NCBI GenBank assembly: GCA_017308515.1 | Contig: JAFKEN010000007.1 | Span: forward strand, 124,001 to 188,000 | Direction: 5' to 3' | DNA from: Actinomycetales bacterium | GTDB taxonomy: Bacteria; Actinomycetota; Actinomycetes; Actinomycetales; Microbacteriaceae | Length of the DNA: 64,000 nt | Shown: in pieces, positions 17,743 through 25,434 of the stretch | Layout of the letters: each line of letters opens with the position of its first letter | Numbering within the stretch: the stretch's first letter is position 1 | The notes under the pieces: generated by a model | The model's input: the letters and a program-made list of their open reading frames with translations, nothing else | Databases searched by the model: none | Told to the model about the DNA's origin: nothing | Made by a program: the position numbers and the translations under genes

Positions 17743-18315
17743 TCAGGCGCCCGCGAGCTCGGAGGCCAGCCGCGGTTCGCGGCGCAGCTCGGGCTTGAAG
17801 CCCGCCTTGTCGGCGTAGAACGCGCGGATGACGTTCATGTCGGCGGCGACGTCGCCGGTGAGCTCAAGGCTCGGTCCGAGTCCCGTCGTCATCGTGGTGC
17901 GGTCGACGTAGCCCAGAGTGACCGGCATCCCCGTCTCGCGGGCGATGCGGTAGAAGCCCGACTTCCAGTGGCCCGTGTTGCTGCGGGTGCCGTCGGGCGT
18001 CACGACGAGACCGAACACCTCACCCGAGCGGATGCGCTCCACGACCTCGCCGACGACGCGGGCCGGGTCGGAGCGGTCCACCGGGATGCCGCCGAGCGCC
18101 CGCATGATCGGCCCGCGCCAGCCCGCGAAGAGGCTCGCCTTGCCGAGCCAGCGGATGTCGACGCCGATCCGCCAGGCGATCGCCAGCATGAGCACGAAGT
18201 CCCAGTTGGAGGTGTGCGGGGCGCCGACCAGCACCGTCGGGCGCTCGGGTGCCGGAGCGGTCACGAGCTTCCAGCGGGAGAAAGCCCAGAACAGTCGGGC
18301 GAGGAGGCGGCGCAT
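17743..18315 (-). CDS. 1-acyl-glycerol-3-phosphate acyltransferase-like protein (PlsC family)
   Basis: The product is 190 aa. The acyltransferase HX4D motif is HTSNWD (H34, D39); the glycerolipid-binding block includes GKASLF, RALGGIPVDRS and TPDGTRS. There is little hydrophobic sequence, so it probably acts peripherally at the membrane to acylate lysophospholipid or a related acceptor. It is leaderless: TATCCT (18322-18327 on the complement) is six bases before the ATG. It is the only core-like gene inside the accessory 16-20 kb stretch and faces the opposite way. Confidence 0.85.
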   Translation of the reverse strand: MRRLLARLFWAFSRWKLVTAPAPERPTVLVGAPHTSNWDFVLMLAIAWRIGVDIRWLGKASLFAGWRGPIMRALGGIPVDRSDPARVVGEVVERIRSGEVFGLVVTPDGTRSNTGHWKSGFYRIARETGMPVTLGYVDRTTMTTGLGPSLELTGDVAADMNVIRAFYADKAGFKPELRREPRLASELAGA

Positions 18316-18402
18316 CCGTCGAGGATACGGGGGCGAACTGATGAGCTGGCCAGCCGCGACATGAGGAATACTTGCCCTGATCGCGAACACGAGGAGGCGT
18401 CG

Positions 18403-18804
18403 ATGGCGACGAAGGCGGGTTGGTACGACGATGGCTCCGGCCGGCAGCGCTGGTGGGATGGGAAGGCGTGGACAGACCGCTTTCAGGAGGGTGAGCAGGG
18501 AGCAGCGGAGAACGAACCGGGCGGGATCGCCGGAGTGATCCAGCACATCCAGATGGAAGCGGCAGCGGGAGGTCAGCCACGGCCGGCGCCACAGGGGATG
18601 AGCTATGTGGTGCTCCAGGTCGTTCTGAAAGAGAAGCTCTGGGGTGCCGGTTCGGGCAACCTCACCGAACTCGAGAAGGCGATCAACGCCCAGGCGAAGC
18701 TCGGCTACCGGCTGCACACGATCACGACGGCGGCTTCCGGGACGAAAGGTCTCGGTGGCGGCGACCGAATTCAGGCCACGATGGTGTTCGAGAAGCTGGT
18801 CTGA
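18403..18804 (+). CDS. DUF2510 / DUF4177 domain small protein
   Basis: The product is 133 aa. The first 30 residues are a DUF2510 tag (GWYDDGSGRQRWWDGKAWT), a WW-like motif common in actinobacteria. The C-terminal half (YVVLQVVLKEKLWG, LEKAINAQAKLGYRLHTIT, QATMVFEK) is a DUF4177-like fold. No signal peptide or membrane helix is seen. The ATG at 18403 follows GAGGAG; an earlier in-frame ATG at 18361 lacks such a site. The role is unknown. Confidence 0.75.
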   Translation: MATKAGWYDDGSGRQRWWDGKAWTDRFQEGEQGAAENEPGGIAGVIQHIQMEAAAGGQPRPAPQGMSYVVLQVVLKEKLWGAGSGNLTELEKAINAQAKLGYRLHTITTAASGTKGLGGGDRIQATMVFEKLV

Positions 18805-18855
18805 GAGTTCGTCGTCCCCTCGAACTAGCCTCATCAGGGAGAGGGGGCACAGGTC

Positions 18856-19794
18856 ATGAGCGAGGGCGTCGAGCTGTACCGCTCGCCCTCGGGCGACGTC
18901 GAACTGTCGGTGCGCACCGACGGTGAATCCGTCTGGCTGACGCGCGCGCAAGTGTCCGAGCTATTCGGTCGCGATGTCAAGACGATCGGTAAGCACATCG
19001 CGAACGCCCGACGTGAAGAACTATCGGGCATGGCAGTTGTCGCAAAATATGCGACAACTGCGGCCGATGGAAAGACGTACCAGGTCGAGCACGTGAATCT
19101 CGATGTCATCCTGTCCGTCGGCTACCGGGTGAAGTCGAACGAAGGGGTCCACTTCCGTCGTTGGGCCAACGACGTGCTCCGTGGCTATCTGGTCCGGGGC
19201 GTCGCCTCGGACGAGCGACGCCTCGCTCAGCTCGGCTCACTCGTGCGGATCATGTCGCGATCGGACGAGGAGCTGGTGTCGGGGATCTCAGAGGTCGTCG
19301 CCGCCTACCTCCCGGGTCTCACCACTCTCCGCGACTACGACGAGGGTTCCTTTCCGTCGCTCCCCGGCACGCCGGCGACGTGGGTATTGACCTACGAGGA
19401 GGCGCGCGCGGCGATCGACGCGGTACACGCGAGCTTCCCCGACGACGCCCTGTTCGGCTCCGAACGAGGCGATGCACTCAAGGGGGTCATCGGCGCGATC
19501 TACCAAGGGTTCGGCGGCCACGAGATCTACCCGAGCGTGGAGGAGAAGGCAGCCAATCTGCTCTACCTCGTGGTGAAGGACCACCCCCTCGCCGACGGCA
19601 ACAAGCGAAGCGCCGCCGCCCTCTTCGTGCACTTCCTCGCTCGCAACGGCATCCTCACCACGCCCGGCGGGGACTCACGGATCTCGAATCAGGCTCTTGC
19701 GGCGATCACGCTGCTCGTCGCGATGAGCGAACCGCGCGAGAAGGAGCTCATGATCTCGCTCGTCGTCAACCTCCTCGGCGACCTTCGATCGTGA
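18856..19794 (+). CDS. RhuM-Fic fusion protein (virulence RhuM N-terminus, Fic/Doc C-terminus)
   Basis: The product is 312 aa. The N-terminal part (about 1-120: YRSPSGDVELSVRTDGESVWLT, VSELFGRDVKTIGKHI, NLDVILSVGYRVKS, FRRWANDVLRGYLV) is a RhuM domain, a DNA-binding-like fold. The C-terminal part (about 170-312) is a Fic/Doc domain with the full catalytic loop HPLADGNKR starting at H243, which predicts transfer of AMP or phosphate to a target. No separate antitoxin with the Fic inhibitory motif (S/T)xxxE(G/N) is obvious next door. GGGAGAGGGGG precedes the ATG. Such fusions occur in mobile and defence islands; the target is unknown. Confidence 0.85.
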   Translation: MSEGVELYRSPSGDVELSVRTDGESVWLTRAQVSELFGRDVKTIGKHIANARREELSGMAVVAKYATTAADGKTYQVEHVNLDVILSVGYRVKSNEGVHFRRWANDVLRGYLVRGVASDERRLAQLGSLVRIMSRSDEELVSGISEVVAAYLPGLTTLRDYDEGSFPSLPGTPATWVLTYEEARAAIDAVHASFPDDALFGSERGDALKGVIGAIYQGFGGHEIYPSVEEKAANLLYLVVKDHPLADGNKRSAAALFVHFLARNGILTTPGGDSRISNQALAAITLLVAMSEPREKELMISLVVNLLGDLRS

Positions 19795-19856
19795 AACGCG
19801 TCACCCCGCCGGCCTGCCGCGCGCGGCCGACGGGCGGGGTGATCCGCGGTCCGGAC

Positions 19857-20738
19857 TCAGGAGGCGGGAACCGCCTCGGCCTCGGCGCGCAGCTCGTCGA
19901 CCTGCGCCTCGATCTCGTCGAGGTTCGCCGGCTCGGGCAGGCTGCACTGGCCGAGTTCCTCGGTGACCTCCTTGGTGAGGCCGACCTTGCCGTCGGCGTG
20001 CGCGGCCTCGACGGTGCCGGTGTAGATCGCGTTGTCGGCCGAGCTGCGGTTGACGGCGGAGGCGTCGGTGCACAGGTGGTAGACGGTGCCGCTCGCCGTC
20101 CAGGTGACGGTGTCGGCGCCGGTGAGCTCTTCGACGATGGTCGTGTACTCGGCGACCTGCGCCTCGTCGACCGGGTGGTCCTCGACGGCGGGCGGGTTCC
20201 ACGAGATCCCGAGGATCGTCGCGATCACGAGCACGCCGATGCCGACGGCGCCGGCGATGCCCTTCTGCTTGCCGTCCATGTCCTTGTTGAGGAAGATCAG
20301 CACGATCAGCGGGATGAAGGCGACCATCGTCACGATCGCGCCCAGCTGGTTCTGCACGAAGAAGCGGAACGGCTCCGAGCGCTTCGCCGGGTCGAGGCGG
20401 TTCGCCTTCTTCCACAGCTGCGAGCCCGCGACGGCGAGCAGGCCGATGCCGACGAGCATGCCGATGAGCACGTAGAGCGCGATGCTCGAGTCGAGGTACC
20501 ACGGCGCGACCGCCGTCGGCTTGAAGGGTTCGAGCCAGACCAGCCAGTAGATCGCGAGACCCTCGCCGACGAGGGCGAGCGCCCAGAACACCCAGGCCCC
20601 GACGCGCAGCCCGGTCGCGCTGCTCTTCGCCTCGGCGGTGGGCTTCCACTCGCTGCCGGAGGCCTTGGCCTCCTCGGCGACCGCCTCGCGGTCGACCTCG
20701 ACCTTGACGACCTTCTTCGTCGTGCGCCTCTCGGCCAT
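19857..20738 (-). CDS. Membrane protein with four helices and an extracytoplasmic C-terminal domain
   Basis: The product is 293 aa. A basic/acidic cytoplasmic N-terminus (about 1-42) is followed by four hydrophobic helices (about 45-68, 83-108, 125-150, 158-178) and a 115-residue soluble tail with two cysteines (LCTDAS, QCSLPE) that could form a disulfide. The ATG at 20738 follows GGAGAGGG; an alternative ATG is at 20756. I do not recognise a named family. It is probably a membrane-bound protein of unknown role with an acidic C-terminal helix. Confidence 0.72.
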   Translation of the reverse strand: MAERRTTKKVVKVEVDREAVAEEAKASGSEWKPTAEAKSSATGLRVGAWVFWALALVGEGLAIYWLVWLEPFKPTAVAPWYLDSSIALYVLIGMLVGIGLLAVAGSQLWKKANRLDPAKRSEPFRFFVQNQLGAIVTMVAFIPLIVLIFLNKDMDGKQKGIAGAVGIGVLVIATILGISWNPPAVEDHPVDEAQVAEYTTIVEELTGADTVTWTASGTVYHLCTDASAVNRSSADNAIYTGTVEAAHADGKVGLTKEVTEELGQCSLPEPANLDEIEAQVDELRAEAEAVPAS

Positions 20739-20847
20739 GTGGGGATCCCTCTCCATCGGCGGCGACGCCGCGCTGTGCCCGGCGCCGCCGGGGTCGGCGA
20801 GAGCATAGCGGCAGCGGAATACGTCGCGGGAGTCGTAGCCTCCGAGC

Positions 20848-21378
20848 GTGGATGCGCACGAGCGCGGCGACGCGCTCGCCGGCCCCCTCGCCGAGCTGCG
20901 CGCGCTGCTCGCCGACGCCGCGCGGAGCCTGCAGCACGCGGGAGCCCGTAGCGAGCTGCGCGCGGACCTCGTCCGCGGGCCGGCGTTGCTGGGTCGGCGC
21001 GCGCGCCTCGTCCGGCGCGGGCGGATCTGGCGACTCGGCGTCGTGCTCCTCGCCCCCTCGGGGGAGGTGTTCGCCGGCGGCACGGTCGTGACCGGGGCGC
21101 CCCTGGGACATCCGAACTTCCGCTCCGCGATCGCGCTCGAGCGGCGCGAACTGCAGGTCGCGGCCAGGCGCGGGCGGATCCCGCCCGACGAGGTCGTGAC
21201 CGTCGGGGCCCGGCCGGTCGCGCTCGATCCCGCGGCCTTCGCCGCTGATCCGGGGCCGTTCGTCGTGACGGGCGACGGCCTCGGCGTGCGCTGGAGCCCG
21301 GCCGCCGACCCCGTCGCCGCCGGGCCCTACCTCGCCGAGCGCGTCGCCCTCCTGCTCGACCCGCCCGAGGGGGCGTGA
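20848..21378 (+). CDS. Conserved hypothetical actinobacterial protein
   Basis: The product is 176 aa and leaderless: TAGCCT (20836-20841) is six bases before GTG 20848. The middle ARLVRRGRIWRLGVVLLAPSG and GHPNFRSAIALERRELQVAA suggest an alpha/beta protein. Related actinobacterial proteins are, from memory, often called 'glutaminase', but no serine-lysine glutaminase motif is visible. It is followed 24 nt later by another leaderless gene on the same strand. Confidence 0.6.
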   Translation: MDAHERGDALAGPLAELRALLADAARSLQHAGARSELRADLVRGPALLGRRARLVRRGRIWRLGVVLLAPSGEVFAGGTVVTGAPLGHPNFRSAIALERRELQVAARRGRIPPDEVVTVGARPVALDPAAFAADPGPFVVTGDGLGVRWSPAADPVAAGPYLAERVALLLDPPEGA

Positions 21379-21402
21379 GCGTTCCGCGCTAGCCTCGGCG
21401 CC

Positions 21403-22089
21403 ATGAGCGCCGCCGCCGCCCCCGAGGCGACCCCCTTCGCCGGCATCGACCCGGATGCCTTCGCCTTCTACGCGGAACTGCGCGACCACAACGACAAGGC
21501 CTGGTGGCTCGCGCAGAAGCAGCGCTACGACGCGCGGGTGCGCGGACCTGCCGAGGCGCTCGCCGGAGAGTTGGAGGCCGAGTTCGGGCCGGTGAAGATC
21601 TTCCGGCCGTACCGCGACGTGCGTTTCAGCGCCGACAAGACCCCGTACAAGGACCACCTCGGCATGGTGACGACCCCGGCCGACGGCTTCGCGCACTACC
21701 TGCAGCTCGGTGCCGACGGTCTGCTGACCGGCGGCGGGGTCTACCAGCCGCAGACCGATCAGCTCGCCCGCTTCCGCGGGATCGTCGACGACGTGCGCGA
21801 GTTCGGCGACCTCGAGGCGACGCTCGAGGAGCTCGCCGAGCACGGCTTCGCGCCCTTCGAGGACGACGCCCTCGCGACCGCGCCCCGCGGGTTCACGGCC
21901 GACCATCCGCGCATCCACCTGCTGCGGCTGAAGAACCTCGCCGTCGGGCGCCGCGAAGCGCCCGCCGCGTGGATGAGCGGCCCCGACGCGCTCGACGCGA
22001 TCCGCGAGCGCTGGCGCGCGGTCTCGGTCTGGTGCGACTGGTTGCGCGAGAACGTCGGGCCGAGCGAGAAGCACGGGCGCTCGCGCTGA
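21403..22089 (+). CDS. DUF2461 (TIGR02453) family protein
   Basis: The product is 228 aa, a usual length for DUF2461. Diagnostic blocks are the NDKAWWLAQKQRYDARV segment, IFRPYRDVRFSADKTPYKDHLGM, YLQLGADGLLTGGGVYQP and HPRIHLLRLKNLAV. The ATG at 21403 is leaderless, with TAGCCT at 21390-21395 and a seven-base gap. The family is widespread and structurally uncharacterised to my knowledge; no catalytic role is assigned. Confidence 0.88.
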   Translation: MSAAAAPEATPFAGIDPDAFAFYAELRDHNDKAWWLAQKQRYDARVRGPAEALAGELEAEFGPVKIFRPYRDVRFSADKTPYKDHLGMVTTPADGFAHYLQLGADGLLTGGGVYQPQTDQLARFRGIVDDVREFGDLEATLEELAEHGFAPFEDDALATAPRGFTADHPRIHLLRLKNLAVGRREAPAAWMSGPDALDAIRERWRAVSVWCDWLRENVGPSEKHGRSR

Positions 22090-22184
22090 CGGACACGCGG
22101 GGTCCCTGAGCTCGCGCGCGTCCCCGCAGTCTCGAAGCTCGGGGCGTGTGGCAGGTTGCACTGCCGACGCCGCGCCGCCCGTGG

Positions 22185-22255
22185 TCGCAACTCCGTACGA
22201 GGTCGGCATATATCGCGCAGAGCGTCAGCACGCCGTGCCACGTACGGAGTTGCGA
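22185..22255. repeat. Perfect 15-bp inverted repeat, 41-bp loop
   Basis: The arms TCGCAACTCCGTACG (22185-22199) and CGTACGGAGTTGCGA (22241-22255) are exact reverse complements. The loop contains an AT-rich CATATAT stretch, unusual here. No reading frame crosses it convincingly. It could be a small non-autonomous element, a large operator, or an RNA stem. The remaining intergenic sequence (22090-22354) otherwise shows only the promoter of the next gene. Confidence 0.7.
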
Positions 22256-22354
22256 ACACGGACACGAACGACTCCCGCGCGGTCGCGCGGAATCGGCCCT
22301 GAGCGCGCGGCCGGACCCCGCCCCGTTGTCGCCGGCCACCCCTAACGTCTCCGC

Positions 22355-23212
22355 ATGGCCGAACCGGTCGCGGCGTGGTGGGCGCGCCGCCAGCGCTCCC
22401 GCGGGCTCGAGGTGCCGTACCCCGTCGGCACCTACCGCGAGCAGTGGCGGCCCTACCCGGTGCTCGTGCGGCAGTACCACGCCGACCTCAACGGCGGCGT
22501 CGCGCTGAGCCAGATCCCGCCCGCAGCGGAGGTGCTGCTGCAGTGGCAGTGCGACGTGGGGCACCTGTTCGTCGCGACCCCCGCCGAGCAGCGCGGGCGG
22601 CCCGGCGGCACGGCGCAGCGCCGCCGCAGCGTGTGGTGCCCCGAGTGCGCGACGGGCGCGGCGCCGCCGCGGGTGCGCGGGGCGCAGACGGCGGAGCAGC
22701 GGCACGCGACGCTGCAGCGGCTCGCGGCGCGGCCCCGCGCCCCCCGGCGGCTGTGCCCGCGCACCCCCGACCTGCCGGTGGGAGAGTCGTTCGCGAGCTC
22801 GTGCGCCCCCGCGATCGGATCCGCGGTCGAGGCGCGCCTGCATCTCGCGCTCGCGGAGCGCTTCGCCTTCACCACCGGCCACACGGCGGTGCGGCTGCGG
22901 GAGCCGTTCCACGACCACCTCGAGGCCTGGCCCGACGTCGTGATCCCCGAGCTGCGCGTCGCGCTCGAGTACGACACGGCGGGCCGCCACGGGCTCGAGC
23001 ACGTCGGGCGGCGCGAGGCCTCCGACCGCCGCAAGGACCGCCTGCTGCGTCGCGCGGGGTGGGAGGTGGTGCGGCTGCGGGCGAGTCCGCTGCGGGCGCT
23101 CGGTCCGCACGATCTGGAGATCGGATCCCTCGGCCCCCGCGCGCTCGACCGTCTCGACCAGCGGCTGGCCGAGCTGCGCGGCGCGCTCTTCCTCGACGCC
23201 TATCGCCGCTGA
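22355..23212 (+). CDS. Zinc-ribbon protein with restriction-endonuclease-like C-terminus
   Basis: The product is 285 aa. The N-terminal half has a probable zinc ribbon (CDVGH then WCPEC, about residues 66-109) like that in zinc-ribbon repeat proteins fused to Vsr/DUF559 domains. The C-terminal half (about 150-250: VEARLHLAL, WPDVVIPELRVALEYD, HVGRREASDRRKDRLLRRAGWEVVRLR) has the D..(E/D)xx..K layout and the GWxVxRxR end typical of Vsr-like PD-(D/E)XK nucleases. It is leaderless: TAACGT (22343-22348) precedes ATG 22355 by six bases. It converges with a GIY-YIG-like gene. A role in repair or defence is inferred only. Confidence 0.7.
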   Translation: MAEPVAAWWARRQRSRGLEVPYPVGTYREQWRPYPVLVRQYHADLNGGVALSQIPPAAEVLLQWQCDVGHLFVATPAEQRGRPGGTAQRRRSVWCPECATGAAPPRVRGAQTAEQRHATLQRLAARPRAPRRLCPRTPDLPVGESFASSCAPAIGSAVEARLHLALAERFAFTTGHTAVRLREPFHDHLEAWPDVVIPELRVALEYDTAGRHGLEHVGRREASDRRKDRLLRRAGWEVVRLRASPLRALGPHDLEIGSLGPRALDRLDQRLAELRGALFLDAYRR

Positions 23213-23244
23213 GCGGCGCGATCGCCGCCGAACGGCGCGATCCT

Positions 23245-23331
23245 CGCAGCGCGAGCGCCTCGCTCACCCGGCGCGCCTCCCGCCGAGCGGAGCTACCCCC
23301 GCAGCGCGAGCGCCTCGCTCACCCAGCGCGC
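23245..23331 (-). repeat. Direct repeat of the GIY-YIG gene 3' end (32 bp, 31 identical)
   Basis: The segment 23300-23331 encodes the C-terminus (RWVSEALALRG, minus strand) of the gene at 23293-23874. An almost identical copy lies at 23245-23276, downstream of its stop codon, separated by 23 bp. The copy keeps the reading sense VSEALALRG but lacks the stop. Confidence 0.85.
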
Positions 23332-23874
23332 GTAGAGCTCCCAGGGGTCGTCGACGCCCGCCGCCACGACGGCGACATGCCGCGCGAGGCCCGCGCTGAG
23401 CCGGAACCACTCCGACCTAGGGAATCGGTCCGCGGCGAACTGGGCGTGCCGCCGAGCCTCGAGACCCCGCCCGCCCCGCTCGAAGCCGAGCAGCTCCTCG
23501 TACGGGAGCGCCGCGAGCCGCTGCCGCGGGTTCGCGCTCGTACCGATCTTCACCCGCTCGCCGTGACGCAGGTAGTAGACGACGTCCACGCGCGGCGGCG
23601 GCAGCTCGTCGTCGACCGTCTCGCCCCACGGCCACTCGCAGACCGCGCAGAGCCGGCCGGAGGGCCAGACCGTGCCGAGGCGCGATCCGCAGACCCGGCA
23701 CGGGCCCGGCAGCACGTCGAGCCGACCCCAGCGGCTCGCGGCCCAGTCGGCGGCGAGGCCGAGGTGCCGCTCGCACAGCGCGACGGGCGCATCCGCGTCG
23801 ACCCCGCCGGCGCACGCGGGTCCGGAGCCGGCCGCGAGGCAGCGCGGCGAGGAGGTGGGGGAGGGGGGCGGCAT
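23293..23874 (-). CDS. GIY-YIG / T5orf172-like nuclease-family protein with N-terminal zinc finger
   Basis: The product is 193 aa. Two CxxC pairs (PCRVCGSR and RLCAVCEW, about 55-80) probably bind zinc. The C-terminal domain shows VDVVYYLRHGERVKIGTSANPRQRLAAL, then GGRGLEARRHAQFAAD and EWFRLS, the T5orf172/Mug113 version of the GIY-YIG fold with KIG for YIG, an Arg in the helix and the catalytic Glu. The ATG at 23874 follows GGGAG. The 3' end is duplicated just downstream (see 23245-23331). Confidence 0.78.
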   Translation of the reverse strand: MPPPSPTSSPRCLAAGSGPACAGGVDADAPVALCERHLGLAADWAASRWGRLDVLPGPCRVCGSRLGTVWPSGRLCAVCEWPWGETVDDELPPPRVDVVYYLRHGERVKIGTSANPRQRLAALPYEELLGFERGGRGLEARRHAQFAADRFPRSEWFRLSAGLARHVAVVAAGVDDPWELYARWVSEALALRG

Positions 23875-23982
23875 CGAAGCTCCCGGCGGTCGGCCGGCGT
23901 CGCGCCCGGCGGGCCCGACCCGGTCAGGGCGGACGGATCGCGAGGCCGGCCCGCCCGCGACACCAGGCTAAGCGGGAGCGCA

Positions 23983-24019
23983 GACTCTCGCGAGAGTCAA
24001 GCGGGAGGGGAACTCCCGC
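23983..24019. promoter_or_regulatory. Palindrome cluster between divergent genes
   Basis: A perfect 16-bp palindrome GACTCTCGCGAGAGTC (23983-23998) is followed by an inverted repeat GCGGGAG / CTCCCGC (24001-24007, 24013-24019). A third GCGGGAG copy lies at about 23972. The group sits 22-70 bp upstream of the -10 of the gene at 24053, a plausible operator; the regulator is unknown. Confidence 0.55.
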
Positions 24020-24052
24020 GAGCGCGACGGCTCCGCGCCGTAGGCTCGCCGC

Positions 24053-24763
24053 GTGAGGTTCTCGCCCTACGTCCGCGACTACCGGGTGCCCGAGGAGCCG
24101 GGCGACGCCGCCCAGCGCACCGCGCTCGGCGCCGCGCCGCTGCAGCCCGTCATGCCGCCCGCGCCGTGGGTGCGCAGCATGCCGCTCGCCGCGGGGGTGG
24201 CGGCGGCGCTGCTCGTCGCGGGCGTCGCCGAGATCGCGGCGTCGAGCGGCTTCCCGTGGAACGCGCCGGTCGAGTCGTTCCTCGCGTGGGCGAACGGCTT
24301 CGGGGTGATCGCGACCGCCGTCGCGCTCGGCGTCGTCGCCGTGGTCTGGGGGCGGCTCGCACGCCGCCGCGCCCGCGATCTGGCGGGCTATCGCGCCTTC
24401 GTCGCCGCGCATCCCGAGGTGACCCAGCTGCCGCGCCCGGAACCGCGCCGCCCGTGGCGGATGGCGCTCGTCGGGCTGTGCCTCGCGGGCGGCAGCCTGC
24501 TGGTGTGGCTGCTCGCCGCGGCCCTCCCGATGACCGTGCAGGCGATCTCCGGGGAGCGGCTGCGCTACATGCTCGCGGCGGGCGTGCTCTGGCTGGTGGG
24601 CGCCCCGTGGCTCGTCGGCCTCGCGCTTTCGGTGGTCGGTGCGCGCCGCGACGGCGGGGAGCGCACCCGCCGGCTCGCGCTCGGGGGGGTCGCGCTCGGG
24701 CTGTGCCTGCCGGTGCCGGCGCTCGTGTTCACCGTGCTGTACACCCTGCAGATCACCGATTGA
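24053..24763 (+). CDS. Four-helix membrane protein, hypothetical
   Basis: The product is 236 aa. After a 40-residue cytoplasmic N-terminus come four hydrophobic helices (about 43-63, 82-102, 137-160, 175-200) and a final one near the C-terminus (about 208-232), so four or five spans. There is no recognisable family motif. The GTG at 24053 is leaderless: TAGGCT (24041-24046) with a six-base gap. It is followed 30 nt later by a DUF4190 gene with its own promoter. Confidence 0.68.
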   Translation: MRFSPYVRDYRVPEEPGDAAQRTALGAAPLQPVMPPAPWVRSMPLAAGVAAALLVAGVAEIAASSGFPWNAPVESFLAWANGFGVIATAVALGVVAVVWGRLARRRARDLAGYRAFVAAHPEVTQLPRPEPRRPWRMALVGLCLAGGSLLVWLLAAALPMTVQAISGERLRYMLAAGVLWLVGAPWLVGLALSVVGARRDGGERTRRLALGGVALGLCLPVPALVFTVLYTLQITD

Positions 24764-24793
24764 ACCTCACGGCCGACTGGCTAGGGTGACGGT

Positions 24794-25135
24794 ATGTCCG
24801 ACTCGACGCCCCCGCCCGCCGCCCCGCAGCCGCCCGCTCAGTGGACCGGCCAGCCCGGCCAGCCGTACCCCTACGTGCCGCAGCCGCCCTACAACGTCTT
24901 CGCGATCATCTCGCTCGTAGGGGCCTTCCTCCTGAGCCCCGTCGGCATCGTCTTCGGTCACATCGCGCTCTCGCAGGTGAAGCGCACCGGCGAGCGGGGC
25001 CGCGAGATGGCGCTCGCCGGCACGATCATCGGCTACGTGTTCACCGGGTTCTGGCTGCTGTACTTCCTGTTCCTCATCGCCGTCACGATCTTCAGCATCG
25101 CCATCCCGTTCATCGTCGCGGGAACCGCGCACTGA
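24794..25135 (+). CDS. DUF4190 domain membrane protein
   Basis: The product is 113 aa. A Pro/Gln-rich N-terminal tail (about 1-33) is followed by the DUF4190 pattern (NVFAIISLVGAFLLSPVGIVFGHIALSQVKRTGERGREMA) and a second helix (FWLLYFLFLIAVTIFSIAIPF). Two transmembrane segments flank a short cytoplasmic loop. It is leaderless, with TAGGGT (24782-24787) six bases before ATG. The function is unknown. Confidence 0.85.
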   Translation: MSDSTPPPAAPQPPAQWTGQPGQPYPYVPQPPYNVFAIISLVGAFLLSPVGIVFGHIALSQVKRTGERGREMALAGTIIGYVFTGFWLLYFLFLIAVTIFSIAIPFIVAGTAH

Positions 25136-25174
25136 TCCCGCCGCGCGCGTCACGCGCGGGAAACACCGGGCCGC

Positions 25175-25180
25175 TAGGCT
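25175..25180 (+). promoter_or_regulatory. -10 hexamer for the gcv leader
   Basis: TAGGCT lies about 30 bp upstream of the first glycine aptamer. Transcription from about 25187 would give a 5' leader of about 250 nt containing the riboswitch. Confidence 0.55.
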
Positions 25181-25209
25181 GACGCCACAATCGAACACAG
25201 GCCGACAAC

Positions 25210-25400
25210 CGCCGCGGGAGAGCCGGAGCACCATTCCGGCACCGAAGGAGCAAGCCTCCCCGCCAATCTCTCAGGTCCCCGTACCGCGCGCGGTCGGCCG
25301 CTCTGAAAAGCGGAGCGCGAGCATCGCCTCGCCGCTCCCGCCGAAGGGGAAAGCCCGCCACGCGCGCGCGAAACTCTCAGGCATCGATGACAGAGGGGGA
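25210..25400 (+). promoter_or_regulatory. Tandem glycine riboswitch (gcvT element)
   Basis: Two adjacent aptamers are readable. The first (about 25210-25304) has GCGGGAGAGC, ACCGAAGGAGCAAGCC and AATCTCTCAGGTCCCCGTACCGC. The second (about 25303-25400) has GAAAAGCGGAGC, CGCCGAAGGGGAAAGCCC and AAACTCTCAGGCA, then GATGACAGAGGGGGA. These are the conserved blocks of the glycine-binding gcvT RNA. It lies directly upstream of gcvT, gcvH and gcvP, the standard context, where glycine switches the genes on. The expression platform seems to be at or before the gcvT ribosome-binding site (GGAGA, about 25422). Confidence 0.93.
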
Positions 25401-25434
25401 GTTCCCTGATCGCGACCCCGCGGAGAACTCGCCC

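Noticed and set aside
22146-22508. 120-aa plus-strand frame across the 22185-22255 inverted repeat
   Set aside because: It has no ribosome-binding site or -10, overlaps the well-supported gene at 22355 in another frame and has low-complexity composition.
25387-25434. Upstream in-frame ATG for gcvT at 25387
   Set aside because: It lies inside the second glycine aptamer and has no ribosome-binding site of its own; ATG 25435 follows GGAGA.
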